Shown here piece by piece: positions 38,532 to 49,420 of a stretch of 64,000 bases of DNA. The notes under the pieces were generated by a model that was not told the origin of the DNA, ran no database searches, and was given only the letters and a program-made list of their open reading frames with translations. Positions within the stretch are counted from its first letter, which is position 1. Every line of letters starts with the position of its first letter. Location of the stretch: the NCBI RefSeq assembly GCF_007672725.1, contig NZ_VDTC01000003.1:113245-177244 (forward strand). Direction: 5' to 3'. Source of the stretch: Corynebacterium aurimucosum ATCC 700975. Its GTDB lineage: Bacteria > Actinomycetota > Actinomycetes > Mycobacteriales > Mycobacteriaceae. The position numbers and the translations under genes were made by a program.

Positions 38532-39617
38532 ATGCGAGTATTGGTAGCCATGTCCGGTGGCGTCGATTCCTCGGTCGCCGCGGCACGCGCGGTGGAGGCG
38601 GGTCACGAGGTCATTGGTGTGCACCTGGCCCTGCACAAGGATGCGCAGCAGACCCGTGAGAAAGCGCGCGGCTGCTGCTCCTTGGAGGATTCCGCCGATG
38701 CCCGCCGTATTTGTGACAAGCTCGGCATTCCTTTCTACGTGTGGGACTTCTCCGAGGAGTTCAAGGAAGCCGTCATCGGTGATTTCGTGGACTCCTACGC
38801 CCGCGGCGAAACCCCGAACCCCTGCCTGCGGTGCAACGAGAAGATCAAGTTCGCAGCCCTCCTGCGCAAGGGCATGGCACTCGGCTTTGATGCGGTGGCC
38901 ACGGGCCACTACGCCACGATCGACGACGACGGCTACATGCGCCGCTCCCTCGATGAGAACAAGGACCAGTCCTATGTGCTGGGTGTTATCACCAAGGAGG
39001 AGCTGGACCACTGCTTCTTCCCGATTGGTGATACCCCGAAGCCGCAAATCCGCGAGGAGGCCAAGCGCCATGGATTCTCCACTGCGTCCAAGCCTGATTC
39101 TTATGACATTTGTTTCATCCCGGACGGCAATACCCAGGCCTTTTTGGGTCGTTCCATCGGCCTGCGTCCGGGCATGATCGTGGATACCGAGGGCAATGAG
39201 CTCAAGGAACACGATGGCGCGTGGAACTACACCATCGGCCAGCGCAAGGGCCTCGACATCAAGACGCCGACTGCCGACGGCTCCCCGCGCTACGTCACCG
39301 ACATCGATGCCGCTACCGGCACCGTCACCGTGGGATCGCGCGCGGACCTAGCCGTGACCCGCATTGAGGCCGACCGCTTGAAGTACCTGCACCCGGCGAT
39401 GGAGGGTGACTTCGACTGCGAGGTACAGGTGCGCGCGCACGGCTCCGTCGTTGCCTGCCGCGCCCACGTGTACCGCGAAGCCGACCGCATGACGCTCGAA
39501 CTCAGCGAGCCACTCTCTGGCGTCGCCCGCGGCCAGGCCGCTGTGCTCTATCTGCCGAGCCCGGATGAGCTGGGAGATATTGTGCTCGGTTCCGGCACCA
39601 TCTGCGGGACTGAGTAG
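38532..39617 (+). CDS. mnmA: tRNA-specific 2-thiouridylase MnmA
   Basis: Inserts sulfur at U34 of Glu, Gln and Lys tRNAs. 361 residues with the PP-loop [13 protein letters not shown] (7-19), catalytic cysteine in [12 protein letters not shown] (about residue 101) and second cysteine in [10 protein letters not shown] (about 199), plus [19 protein letters not shown] precedes ATG 38532; the frame is open to 38457, but the conserved N-terminus [10 protein letters not shown] fixes the start. Sulfur is probably supplied by the desulfurase at 30914-32050. TAGCCT at 38495-38500 is a possible -10. Confidence 0.95.
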   Translation: MRVLVAMSGGVDSSVAAARAVEAGHEVIGVHLALHKDAQQTREKARGCCSLEDSADARRICDKLGIPFYVWDFSEEFKEAVIGDFVDSYARGETPNPCLRCNEKIKFAALLRKGMALGFDAVATGHYATIDDDGYMRRSLDENKDQSYVLGVITKEELDHCFFPIGDTPKPQIREEAKRHGFSTASKPDSYDICFIPDGNTQAFLGRSIGLRPGMIVDTEGNELKEHDGAWNYTIGQRKGLDIKTPTADGSPRYVTDIDAATGTVTVGSRADLAVTRIEADRLKYLHPAMEGDFDCEVQVRAHGSVVACRAHVYREADRMTLELSEPLSGVARGQAAVLYLPSPDELGDIVLGSGTICGTE

Positions 39618-40526
39618 ATGACGGGATTCGCTCTTGGCCCCATGCCCGGCACGTCCATGGCGGAGGCCGCGGACATCATCATGGGGGAGACGGAGATTCC
39701 CGCTATCCCGCAGCTGCCCGAGCGTGGGCTGGGTTCGGATGCAGTCGGTCGCACGGCCAGCATGCTGGAGGCTATCTCCATCGACCGTGGCCCGCGCTCC
39801 TGGCGCATGACGGCGCGCCCGCAGTTGCTTACCCGCCGCACATGGGACCGCTTGGAGCGTGACCTCGACGAGGTTCAAGAGGTCTGGGGTGAGAGCGTGC
39901 CGCGCGTCAAGGTGCAAGCACTTGGCCCCTGGTCGCTGGGGGCAAGCATTGAGCTTTCCAACGGCCACCGCGTCCTCACCGACCGCGGTGCCTTCAACGA
40001 GCTGGCCGAGTCTTTGCTTCATGGTGTCCACGCCCACGCCGCGGATGTCGCGCGCCGTTTACACGGGGAGGTCGTCGTCCAGCTCGACGAGCCCCTGCTT
40101 GCCGACGTTGTGGCCGGGCGCATTCCTGGCACCACCGACTTCGATACCATCCCTGCTGTCCCGGACGAGGTCGCGTTTGACCTCCTGCAGTCCTTCGACG
40201 CAGATTACCTGCACGCCCCGCCGCTGTGGTCCCTCGCGCGTGCCGCAAAGACCTTCCTCACGACTTCCCGCGGCCTAGACACCCCGCGTCACCTCGACGG
40301 CCTGGGTGAGCACTTGAATGCCGGCCACCGCATCGCTCTGGGTATCGAAGGTTCCGATTCCCGCGCGGAGGCCATCACGCTGGCCCGTCACCTTGACCGC
40401 ATCGGCATGCCACGCGAGCTGCTCATCGATCATTTCGACGTCTACCCAGTCAAGGCCTCCGCTCGTTCACTGCGCTCGGTATCCGAGACCGCCGATATCC
40501 TGATTCGCGACGCCGGTGACCTTTAA
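39618..40526 (+). CDS. MetE/UROD-fold protein of unknown function
   Basis: 302 residues, starting directly after the mnmA stop codon. Conserved pieces such as GALPGTDMA-like GPMPGTSMAEAADIIMGE at the start, PRVKVQALGPWSLGASIEL and VVVQLDEPLLADVVAGRIPG fit a cobalamin-independent methionine-synthase-like barrel (B12-independent MetE C-terminal family). The Zn/homocysteine ligands of MetE are not obvious, so it may not be a methionine synthase. Corresponds to Rv3015c by synteny, which lies between trmU and ligA in M. tuberculosis. Confidence 0.75.
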   Translation: MTGFALGPMPGTSMAEAADIIMGETEIPAIPQLPERGLGSDAVGRTASMLEAISIDRGPRSWRMTARPQLLTRRTWDRLERDLDEVQEVWGESVPRVKVQALGPWSLGASIELSNGHRVLTDRGAFNELAESLLHGVHAHAADVARRLHGEVVVQLDEPLLADVVAGRIPGTTDFDTIPAVPDEVAFDLLQSFDADYLHAPPLWSLARAAKTFLTTSRGLDTPRHLDGLGEHLNAGHRIALGIEGSDSRAEAITLARHLDRIGMPRELLIDHFDVYPVKASARSLRSVSETADILIRDAGDL

Positions 40527-40534
40527 CCCAGTTG

Positions 40535-41665
40535 TTAATCGACTCGTCCCAGGCTGTCCGTAGCGGTGAAGTAGGCCTCCATATACGGGATGACGAACTG
40601 GAGCCTGCCGTGGGCGGTGGGTTCGATGAGGTCGGCGTCGATAAGCCTTTGGCGTGTGGCCGATAGTGAGCGCACCGTCCGGTCCTGGTGCGCCGCAATG
40701 TTCTTGATTTCCGCCGTGCCGTCCTCCATAACCGCGCTCATCGCTTCGAGGAAGAGCCGCTGCGCCGGCGGAAGCGTCAGGGTAGCGGGCTGGTGGACTT
40801 GGGCCCCTAGAACTGAGATCGCCTCGGCTGACACCGCCTCGACGTCACGTTCCTCGATGCGGCTGCCGCCCTCACGCTGCGCCTTTCCCCAAGCCAGTGA
40901 ACCCACTAGCTGCACCATGTAGGGGTAACCGCGGGACAGTCGCACCGCAGCCGCTACAGCATCGTCGGTGAACTCGAGCCCCGACTGCGCGGCGGTCTCG
41001 GTGAACGCTACCTCGGCGTTCGCGGGGGAGAGCGGCCCCAGAACGAACTTCTGCGCGCGGCGCAGGAAGGTCACGCCAGGCAGATCCAACAGGTGGTTGA
41101 CTCCCTGTGGAAGGCCCGCAGCGACAATGGCGACGTCGAGCTCATCGCGCACCAAGTCTTGGTAGGTCACGGCCAGGGAAGTTAGGTCCTCCGCGTCGGC
41201 GTCCTGTACCTCGTCGATGGTCAGCAGCACGCCAGTGCCTTTGAGCATGCCTAAAAGCTCGCGCAGGCGGGTGTTCAACGTGGGTTTGTAGGCTTCCTCA
41301 GTGTTGTGCTGGATGCCAATGGTTGCCACACCACCAATGCCGACGCGGTTGACCTTGTGCTTGTCCGCCGGGGCCAGCTTGTCCATGATGCGCGGGATGG
41401 TGGTGTCAACGAGCTCCTCCACCATGGAGCTGCGGCCTGAGGCCCGCAGGGTAATCCACCCGCGGCTAGAGGCGACATCTTCGAGCTCGTTGAGGAGCAC
41501 CGTCTTACCGATGCCGCGGGCACCGCTGATGATGAGCGAGCGGCCCGGGCTGCCCGGCTGGGAGTCGAGTGCAGCCCGGAAGGTGTCGAGGACTGCCGTG
41601 CGGCCGACCCAAAAGAGTGGCGGAACGCCGAAGGTGGGGCGGAAGGGGTTTTCATGTGGGGGCAT
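40535..41665 (-). CDS. AAA ATPase with winged-helix C-terminus, function unknown
   Basis: 376 residues. A P-loop ATPase domain (about 20-270) has Walker A ISGARGIGKTVLL (44-56), Walker B VLLTIDEVQDAD and sensor segments; it resembles the COG1672/STAND and Orc-type AAA group. Residues from about 300 to 376 look like a winged helix (NIAAHQDRTVRSLSATRQRLIDADLI), so the protein probably binds DNA. It seems autonomous; relatives occur sporadically across actinobacteria and archaea. Two 20-bp direct repeats overlap the promoter, suggesting self-regulation. Confidence 0.82.
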   Translation of the reverse strand: MPPHENPFRPTFGVPPLFWVGRTAVLDTFRAALDSQPGSPGRSLIISGARGIGKTVLLNELEDVASSRGWITLRASGRSSMVEELVDTTIPRIMDKLAPADKHKVNRVGIGGVATIGIQHNTEEAYKPTLNTRLRELLGMLKGTGVLLTIDEVQDADAEDLTSLAVTYQDLVRDELDVAIVAAGLPQGVNHLLDLPGVTFLRRAQKFVLGPLSPANAEVAFTETAAQSGLEFTDDAVAAAVRLSRGYPYMVQLVGSLAWGKAQREGGSRIEERDVEAVSAEAISVLGAQVHQPATLTLPPAQRLFLEAMSAVMEDGTAEIKNIAAHQDRTVRSLSATRQRLIDADLIEPTAHGRLQFVIPYMEAYFTATDSLGRVD

Positions 41666-41671
41666 AGTCTC

Positions 41672-41677
41672 ATCTTA
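41672..41677 (-). promoter_or_regulatory. -10 element of the AAA ATPase gene (leaderless type)
   Basis: Minus-strand TAAGAT, 6 nt before ATG 41665. Its -35 region coincides with the first direct repeat. Confidence 0.5.
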
Positions 41678-41685
41678 GAACATCG

Positions 41686-41732
41686 GGAGATTTGGGAGAC
41701 TTTTCAGAAAGTGGAGATTTGGGAGACTTTTC
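41686..41732. repeat. Two 20-bp direct repeats in the ATPase promoter
   Basis: GGAGATTTGGGAGACTTTTC at 41686-41705 recurs exactly at 41713-41732 (period 27 bp). The proximal copy overlaps the -35 region of the ATPase promoter. In one minus-strand frame the period would read KVSQIS twice, but a stop codon breaks it, so this is DNA-level repetition. Confidence 0.75.
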
Positions 41733-41773
41733 TGAGGGCGGCGACTAGTGAGACCAACGATCTCCCTAGTCCT

Positions 41774-42037
41774 CTATGCGTCTCGTCCGGCGCGGATTGC
41801 GGCGACGACGTCGAAGTCTCCCTTCATATCGATAGGTGCGCGACGGGAGAGTTCGGCCGCCTTTTCTTCGATGGACTTTCTGTTGGCAGTGGATGGGGAT
41901 GACGCGGCCATAGTGAGGATGTTGCGCACGTAGTCTTCGAGGGAAACACCAGCGTTAGCGGCGCGGTGCTGAAGAGTTGCGATGGTTGTACTGTCTACGT
42001 CCTGAATTTCAACGGTGCAGGTAGGGGAGGAGCTCAT
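41774..42037 (-). CDS. Ribbon-helix-helix antitoxin (VapB/FitA type) without a toxin gene
   Basis: 87 residues. The N-terminal part (about 5-45) has the pattern of a FitA-like ribbon-helix-helix: TCTVEIQDVDSTTIATLQHRAANAGVSLEDYVRNIL; the C-terminal tail (EEKAAELSRRAPIDMKGDFDVVAAIRAGRD) is the usual toxin-blocking segment. A PIN-domain VapC is expected directly after the stop, but the 108 nt to the ATPase start contain none. So the antitoxin is an orphan, or its toxin is elsewhere. TACGAT lies 6 nt before ATG 42037. Confidence 0.78.
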   Translation of the reverse strand: MSSSPTCTVEIQDVDSTTIATLQHRAANAGVSLEDYVRNILTMAASSPSTANRKSIEEKAAELSRRAPIDMKGDFDVVAAIRAGRDA

Positions 42038-42041
42038 AGTG

Positions 42042-42326
42042 CTATCGTACGGGAGCTTCTTGACCAGCGTCTGCGTGGCTAGAAGGCTGCACGGCCTGCC
42101 AAGCTACCGCCCCGATGTGTAGCGAGCAGGCTGCTACAAGGGCGTACCACCAACCAAAACTGACCGAGGTATGCCAGGGCATGGCGTAGCCGATGAAGAG
42201 TATGGCGAGGATCGTAATCGTCGTGGTGCCAATGCTTTGAGCAATGGAATGGCGCTTTCTCAGGGCCTTCCATGCGGCCCAGAGCTCCGAAGCGGTGATG
42301 ACTGCGAGCGCTACGGTGAGGAACAT
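42042..42326 (-). CDS. Small membrane protein, function unknown
   Basis: 94 residues with three hydrophobic helices (about 1-14, 28-50 and 55-80) and a short polar tail. AAGGAG sits 6 nt before ATG 42326. The gene begins 9 nt after the serine hydrolase gene ends, so it is probably the third gene of that operon. Confidence 0.65.
   Translation of the reverse strand: MFLTVALAVITASELWAAWKALRKRHSIAQSIGTTTITILAILFIGYAMPWHTSVSFGWWYALVAACSLHIGAVAWQAVQPSSHADAGQEAPVR
42044..42049 (-). promoter_or_regulatory. -10 element of the orphan antitoxin gene (leaderless type)
   Basis: Minus-strand TACGAT, 6 nt before ATG 42037, overlapping the stop region of the upstream gene. Confidence 0.4.
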
Positions 42327-42335
42327 GGTTACTCC

Positions 42336-43334
42336 TTAAGATGCGAGCTCGTCGAATAGAGCTTGGGCAAGATCTTCGGTGCCGACAAGGGAATCGTTGT
42401 TGGCGAAGGCGGCGCGTTTGGTTTCCGGATCGATGATGAGCATGGTCGAGTAACCGTAGGTGCCGCCGTTGTGCCAGTACCCAGCATTGTCCTTGCTGGG
42501 AGGCTGCCAGCCGTAGTCGATATCGCCGTTCTTCATAAACCACTCAGCGAATTTGGCCATGTCACTCGCCGTGGAGCGGATCGCTCCCGCAGGTGCGGAG
42601 CCTTCCATCTCCCAGGGGTCAGCGTGGCGGCCGGTGGCGGTAAGTCCCCGTGGAGCGTCGGCAGGCACAGAGCCCGGCGTCATGAGGTAGGTCTCCGTCA
42701 TGCCGGCCGGTTTGAAGATGCGCTCCTTGAGCATCTGCTCATAAGGCTGCCCGGCAACGGTCTCCACCATGTGGCCCAATAGTCCGTACCCAAGATTGGA
42801 ATAGGACTCTTCGCCGCGGCCCTTCAACTTAGACTTCGTGGCTGCATCCATGATGTCCTCGGTGGTTTCGCCCTCATAAGGGTTGGCGCCGGTAATGGCC
42901 GAAATGAGGCTGCCTAGAACATCGTTGCTGGCCAGTCGAGGAAGGCCAGAAGTGTGATCGAGCAGATCCCTCACGGTGACATCGGCGACGGGTGCATCGC
43001 CAACCTTGAGGACTTCGCCGACGGTCGTGTCGGGGCTCAGCTTCCCCTCTTCAACGAGCTGGTGGGCCAGCTCGCCGGTAAACATCTTGGTGACGGAGCC
43101 AATTTCGACCTCCGTGTGCTCGTCGCTGCCTAGTCCCGCGAAGGTGGTCTTACCTTCTTGGATCGTGAAGGCGGTGAGGTTGTGGAAGCCGGACTCTGAG
43201 TGCTGTTCCAGCTGGGTGGCTAGGGTTTCGTCGCCAGTCTTGTCTTGTGCCAGCGTAATTCTCTGTGGGCCTGCGACAAGCAGGACGGCGGCAACGGCAG
43301 TAGCAGTGATGACGGCTAAGACAATTTTGCGCAT
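42336..43334 (-). CDS. Exported serine hydrolase (class C beta-lactamase / penicillin-binding family)
   Basis: 332 residues: N-terminal hydrophobic segment (RKIVLAVITATAVAAVLLVAG, likely signal peptide or anchor), then a beta-lactamase fold with catalytic SVTK (SxxK), YSN in EESYSNLGYGLLG and HNG in YWHNGGTYGYS. These proteins act as D-Ala-D-Ala peptidases, esterases or beta-lactamases; the exact substrate is unclear. The ATG overlaps the stop of the upstream regulator by one base. Confidence 0.85.
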   Translation of the reverse strand: MRKIVLAVITATAVAAVLLVAGPQRITLAQDKTGDETLATQLEQHSESGFHNLTAFTIQEGKTTFAGLGSDEHTEVEIGSVTKMFTGELAHQLVEEGKLSPDTTVGEVLKVGDAPVADVTVRDLLDHTSGLPRLASNDVLGSLISAITGANPYEGETTEDIMDAATKSKLKGRGEESYSNLGYGLLGHMVETVAGQPYEQMLKERIFKPAGMTETYLMTPGSVPADAPRGLTATGRHADPWEMEGSAPAGAIRSTASDMAKFAEWFMKNGDIDYGWQPPSKDNAGYWHNGGTYGYSTMLIIDPETKRAAFANNDSLVGTEDLAQALFDELAS

Positions 43335-43849
43335 TAATGGTCCTCGCTTGCGGTGATAATGGTGAGCAGGGGAATGACGCGGGGCGGGCGAATGGAGTAT
43401 TCGCCGCCAGACTTCGTGGTCCAGCCCGCATGGGTTAGGGCGCTCAAGTGGTGGTAAGCGGTGCCGGTGGAGGAGACGATGTTTTCTTCGACGAGCTCGG
43501 CGGCGGTGGCGGGTGCGGCGAGGAGGCGGCGGAGGATTTCGCCGCGGACGGGATGGGCCAGCGCGGAGAGGCGCTCGAGATTCTCCGCCCAGCTCTCATC
43601 GGTAACGAACGTGGTGGGGCGCTGCCATTGATAGGCGTACGAGCGCTTGCCGACGTTTATGTTGCCGCCAAAGATGACGGAACCGTCGGGCAACTGCTCG
43701 TTGGGTGCGAGGGCGTCGACCAGCCAGTAGGTCGAGTCTTCTTCATTGCTGGCGGGTGTGGGCCTGGCGTCGGCAGTGTTCGTGCGCCTCTCGAGCGCGG
43801 CGACGCGCGCTTCAAGCTCGGCGAGGCGTGCTTCGACTGTTGTGTCCAT
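43334..43849 (-). CDS. ArsR-type winged-helix transcriptional regulator
   Basis: 171 residues. The N-terminal 30 residues look like a coiled coil (EARLAELEARVAALERR), residues 45-80 are a linker with beta strands, and the C-terminal 90 residues have the ArsR-type winged helix (LSALAHPVRGEILRRLLAAPATAAELVEENIVSSTGTAYHHLSALTHAGW). The gene lies directly before the serine hydrolase and small membrane gene, probably regulating them. A perfect palindrome just upstream is the obvious operator. Confidence 0.82.
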   Translation of the reverse strand: MDTTVEARLAELEARVAALERRTNTADARPTPASNEEDSTYWLVDALAPNEQLPDGSVIFGGNINVGKRSYAYQWQRPTTFVTDESWAENLERLSALAHPVRGEILRRLLAAPATAAELVEENIVSSTGTAYHHLSALTHAGWTTKSGGEYSIRPPRVIPLLTIITASEDH

Positions 43850-43853
43850 GGAA

Positions 43854-43875
43854 TCTAGAATTCCAGAATTCTAGA
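43854..43875. promoter_or_regulatory. Operator palindrome of the ArsR-type regulator
   Basis: Perfect 10-bp inverted repeat TCTAGAATTC / GAATTCTAGA with a 2-nt spacer, ending 5 bp from the regulator start at 43849. It overlaps the likely -10 region, consistent with self-repression. Confidence 0.7.
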
Positions 43876-43912
43876 AACGTGGCAAGAGCTAGTTGAGGAT
43901 TGGGTACTGGAG

Positions 43913-44584
43913 TTAAGAAATCATCGGCCACGCGGTGGAGACATCCGAGGCATCCCGACCGCGTCCTTCCAGGTACTTCTTGAAGGACTCGCGGTCCTTG
44001 TACCACTCGACGGCCTGGTATTCCATGAGCTCGTTGGTATCCATCTGTGCTAGCTCGGGGAAGTGCTGGCGCACTTGCTTCCAGGCCACGCGGGCGGCCG
44101 CGAGGGCGTCGGCAGTAGCCTCATGCGCGTTACTCAACTCCACGCCGTAATGGGCGGAGACCTCCTCCAAAGTGCGCTTGCCCTTGCGCCACTTGTCCTT
44201 CACCCGGTCGATGACGAAAGGATCGAACACCGGACCATTGACCGTGAACTCCCCGGTCAGCGCACGCAGTACGGAGAGATCGTAGGCGGCATTGTAGACA
44301 ATGAGCGTAAGACCTTCCTCCCAGGCCTGGTAGATGGCATCGACCGTCTCCTTGAGGACTTCTTCGTGCGGGCGACCCTCCGCGCAGGCCTTCTCAGTAG
44401 TGATGCCGTGAATCTTGGCGGCTTCCTCGGGGATCTCCACGCCGGGGTCGGCGAGCATCTCCCGCTTATCTACCTCGCGCCCGTCGATACGAACCAGGGC
44501 AGAGGTGACGATGCGGGCTTCTTTGGGCTTTACGGAGGTGGTCTCGAGGTCGAAGGAGAGCATACGGGTGGCGTCGAAGTTCAT
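43913..44584 (-). CDS. DEDDh 3'-5' exonuclease (DnaQ/epsilon-like)
   Basis: 223 residues with the three exonuclease motifs: FDLETT (Exo I, near 11-16), NAAYDLSVL (Exo II) and HEATADALAAARV (Exo III, DEDDh type). Members trim 3' ends of DNA or RNA or act as proofreading-like nucleases. The start ATG 44584 is set by the conserved core and by TAGAGT 7 nt upstream; the frame is open to 44665. Divergent with ligA, 127 nt apart. Confidence 0.88.
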   Translation of the reverse strand: MNFDATRMLSFDLETTSVKPKEARIVTSALVRIDGREVDKREMLADPGVEIPEEAAKIHGITTEKACAEGRPHEEVLKETVDAIYQAWEEGLTLIVYNAAYDLSVLRALTGEFTVNGPVFDPFVIDRVKDKWRKGKRTLEEVSAHYGVELSNAHEATADALAAARVAWKQVRQHFPELAQMDTNELMEYQAVEWYKDRESFKKYLEGRGRDASDVSTAWPMIS

Positions 44585-44591
44585 GGACAAC

Positions 44592-44597
44592 ACTCTA
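44592..44597 (-). promoter_or_regulatory. -10 element of the exonuclease gene (leaderless type)
   Basis: Minus-strand TAGAGT, 7 nt before ATG 44584. Confidence 0.45.
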
Positions 44598-44697
44598 GCG
44601 CCCGTCTCGGACACGCACTGTGGAAGTCCTGCAGAATGACGGACGAACCCTTGCAGAATGACCATCCGCAGGTCATAGGCATGTCCGGCAGCCCCGC

Positions 44698-44703
44698 TAC
44701 ACT
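44698..44703 (+). promoter_or_regulatory. -10 element of ligA (near-leaderless)
   Basis: TACACT, 8 nt before GTG 44712. Confidence 0.45.
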
Positions 44704-44708
44704 AGTGA

Positions 44709-47499
<2,791 letters not shown>

Positions 47500-47503
<4 letters not shown>

Positions 47504-48258
47504 AGATTGCGGCTTTAGACATGGATGGCACCGTTTACGTCAACGAAGACATAACAGAGGCCACACAAAAAGCCATCGCCGCCTGGCGTGCCGCTGGCAA
47601 TCTCGCTATCTCCGCGACGGGCAAGTCCATCGCCAATGCACGCAACACACTCGAGCCCTTCGGCGTGGAGCTGGACTACCACGTGCTCTACAACGGCACC
47701 GTCATCACGGACGGCGGTTACTCCATCCTCCACGAGGAGCACTTACCCAGTGATATCGTCCAAGCCGTTATCAACCGTTTCACCGGCCTACCGTTGAATA
47801 TCTACCTCACAGGGTTGTCTGGAGCCGACCAGGTAGCGTGGGATGGCCTCGCAGGCCGAGAGTCCTCCATGGTGGCGAATGCGGAGGCGGTGGATCCGGT
47901 GGACGTCGCCAAGCGCAGCACTGTTCTCATGTCCCTGTGGATTCCTGGCAACCCTGAGTTGCGCCGCGAGGTGGACGAGTGGGTCCGAGAAAACTGTGAT
48001 GTCGAATCATCCTTTAACTGCGATTTCTACGACATCATGCCACCTGGCCATAACAAGGGTGAGGGCTTGACGCGGTTGCTTGATTATCTCGGCCACGAAA
48101 ATGCTGAACTCTATACCTTCGGTGATAGCTTCAATGATCTCTCGATGCACTCCATCGCCACCGAGTCCTTCACTTTCCCGGGAACGCAGATCGCCGAAGA
48201 GGTGGACCACGTGGTCCCCGATGTCGCCGCGGGACTCAACTCGTTGCTCGCCCGCTAA
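47500..48258 (+). CDS. HAD-superfamily phosphatase (Cof-like), second of a tandem pair
   Basis: 252 residues, paralogous to the preceding protein: AALDMDGTVY, ISATGKSIANARNTLEPFGVELDYHVLYNGTVI and FGDSFNDLSM all align, as does PGH(D/N)KG. The ATG overlaps the previous stop by four bases (ATGA). One gene is a copy of the other that has diverged, probably with altered substrate preference. Which is ancestral cannot be told. Confidence 0.87.
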
Positions 48259-48914
48259 GTAAGAAACGCGCCCAAGATGGCGCCCAAGTCACCCAGGTGC
48301 TCAACTTCGGAAGCGAGGTAATCGGGTCCGCCAACGCGGCCCATGACCACGACGTAGTTCGTTCCCACGAGGGGAGCGGCGGCCAGCGCGGATTCGATGA
48401 GCGTCCAGGATTCCGGGATCCACGTGTCCTTTTCAGGGTTGAGCACGCGAGCCGTTGTGATGTTGAGGTCGGTGGGGATCGAGCCGTCGTCGGCAGGCGC
48501 CGCGTCCGACGCGGCGATGCGGCTGATGTTCTCGTCGTTCGCGATGACAATGGCCCAATTGGACGTCAGCGCCTTGGGGATGGCGGCGCAGACTTCGCTC
48601 ATTGCGGCCGTCACGTTGCGTTGTGCGGCAACCTTGGCCAGCACGTGGATTTGCCCGCGGCGGTCGACGCGACCGCTGAAGGGGCGAATGGAGTCGACCT
48701 CTACGCCTTCCACGGTCTGTGCTGCCGTGATGATCTCATCCGCCATGGTGGACTGGGGGAGATCCAAGACGATGTCATCCATGACCGTACCGTCTGGGAA
48801 ATTCTCTACAATGTCGACGGAGCGGATATTGGCCTCGATGCTGCCCATCGCGTTGGCAAGGAGGCCAAGGCTGCCGGGGGTGTCAGGGAGAAGGACACGG
48901 ACGAGGTACGACAT
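48255..48914 (-). CDS. ACT-domain protein of unknown function
   Basis: 219 residues. The N-terminus is an ACT domain (MSYLVRVLLPDTPGSLGLLANAMGSIEANIRSVDIV), an amino acid or small-ligand sensor; the rest has no clear catalytic motif. Corresponds to Rv3013 by position between ligA and gatC. Convergent with the second HAD gene and divergent to gatC. Confidence 0.8.
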   Translation of the reverse strand: MSYLVRVLLPDTPGSLGLLANAMGSIEANIRSVDIVENFPDGTVMDDIVLDLPQSTMADEIITAAQTVEGVEVDSIRPFSGRVDRRGQIHVLAKVAAQRNVTAAMSEVCAAIPKALTSNWAIVIANDENISRIAASDAAPADDGSIPTDLNITTARVLNPEKDTWIPESWTLIESALAAAPLVGTNYVVVMGRVGGPDYLASEVEHLGDLGAILGAFLT

Positions 48915-48995
48915 ATCGTTCTTTCTGGGGAAGGTGAATAAGTAGGGAGGGGATATTTGGCTTTCTAACTCGATCGATGTTACCCAACCTGTCGA

Positions 48996-49012
48996 ATACT
49001 ATTCAATAGTAT
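48996..49012. promoter_or_regulatory. Symmetric divergent -10 region between the ACT gene and gatC
   Basis: ATACTATT-C-AATAGTAT is a perfect 8-bp inverted repeat. It gives TAGTAT at 49007-49012 on the plus strand and the same hexamer at 49001-48996 on the minus strand, both TAnnnT. The regions are back to back, so both promoters could use the same DNA. Confidence 0.5.
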
Positions 49013-49115
49013 GAGCTTCACTTAGGGGAGGAGTGGTGGTGGCGCGGCAACAGCTGTGCAGTACCATGGGTGCTTAGCTATCAACCGTCTCAATGAATAA
49101 AAGGATGGAGTTCGC

Positions 49116-49418
49116 GTGTCTGATATTTCGCGTGACGAGGTCGCGCACTTGGCAAAGCTGTCGCGATTGGCCCTGAGTGAGGAAGAACTGAAGCAGTTCG
49201 CCGCGCAGATCGACGAAATCGTGGACTCGGTGTCCGCGGTGGGCAAGGTCGAGGCTGAAGGTGTGGAGCCAATGTCGCACCCGCACTCCGTACATGCTCC
49301 AATGCGTGAGGACGTTATTGTGCGCACCCTCACTGCCGAGCAGGCCCTGGACCAAGCGCCGGCAGCTGAAGATGACCGCTTCATGGTTCCGCAGATTCTG
49401 GGTGGAGGAGACGAATAA
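49116..49418 (+). CDS. gatC: Asp-tRNA(Asn)/Glu-tRNA(Gln) amidotransferase subunit C
   Basis: Small stabilising subunit of the GatCAB amidotransferase. 100 residues with [24 protein letters not shown] at the N-terminus, VEPMSHPHS and [12 protein letters not shown] near the end. AGGATGGAG precedes GTG 49116. gatA starts 2 nt after the stop, so the two are coupled. Confidence 0.95.
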   Translation: MSDISRDEVAHLAKLSRLALSEEELKQFAAQIDEIVDSVSAVGKVEAEGVEPMSHPHSVHAPMREDVIVRTLTAEQALDQAPAAEDDRFMVPQILGGGDE

Positions 49419-49420
49419 GA

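Noticed and set aside
41713-41773. Possible vapC start or repeat peptide (KVSQIS) after the antitoxin
   Set aside because: The frame stops after about 17 codons and has no PIN acidic residues; kept only as a hint of a deletion.
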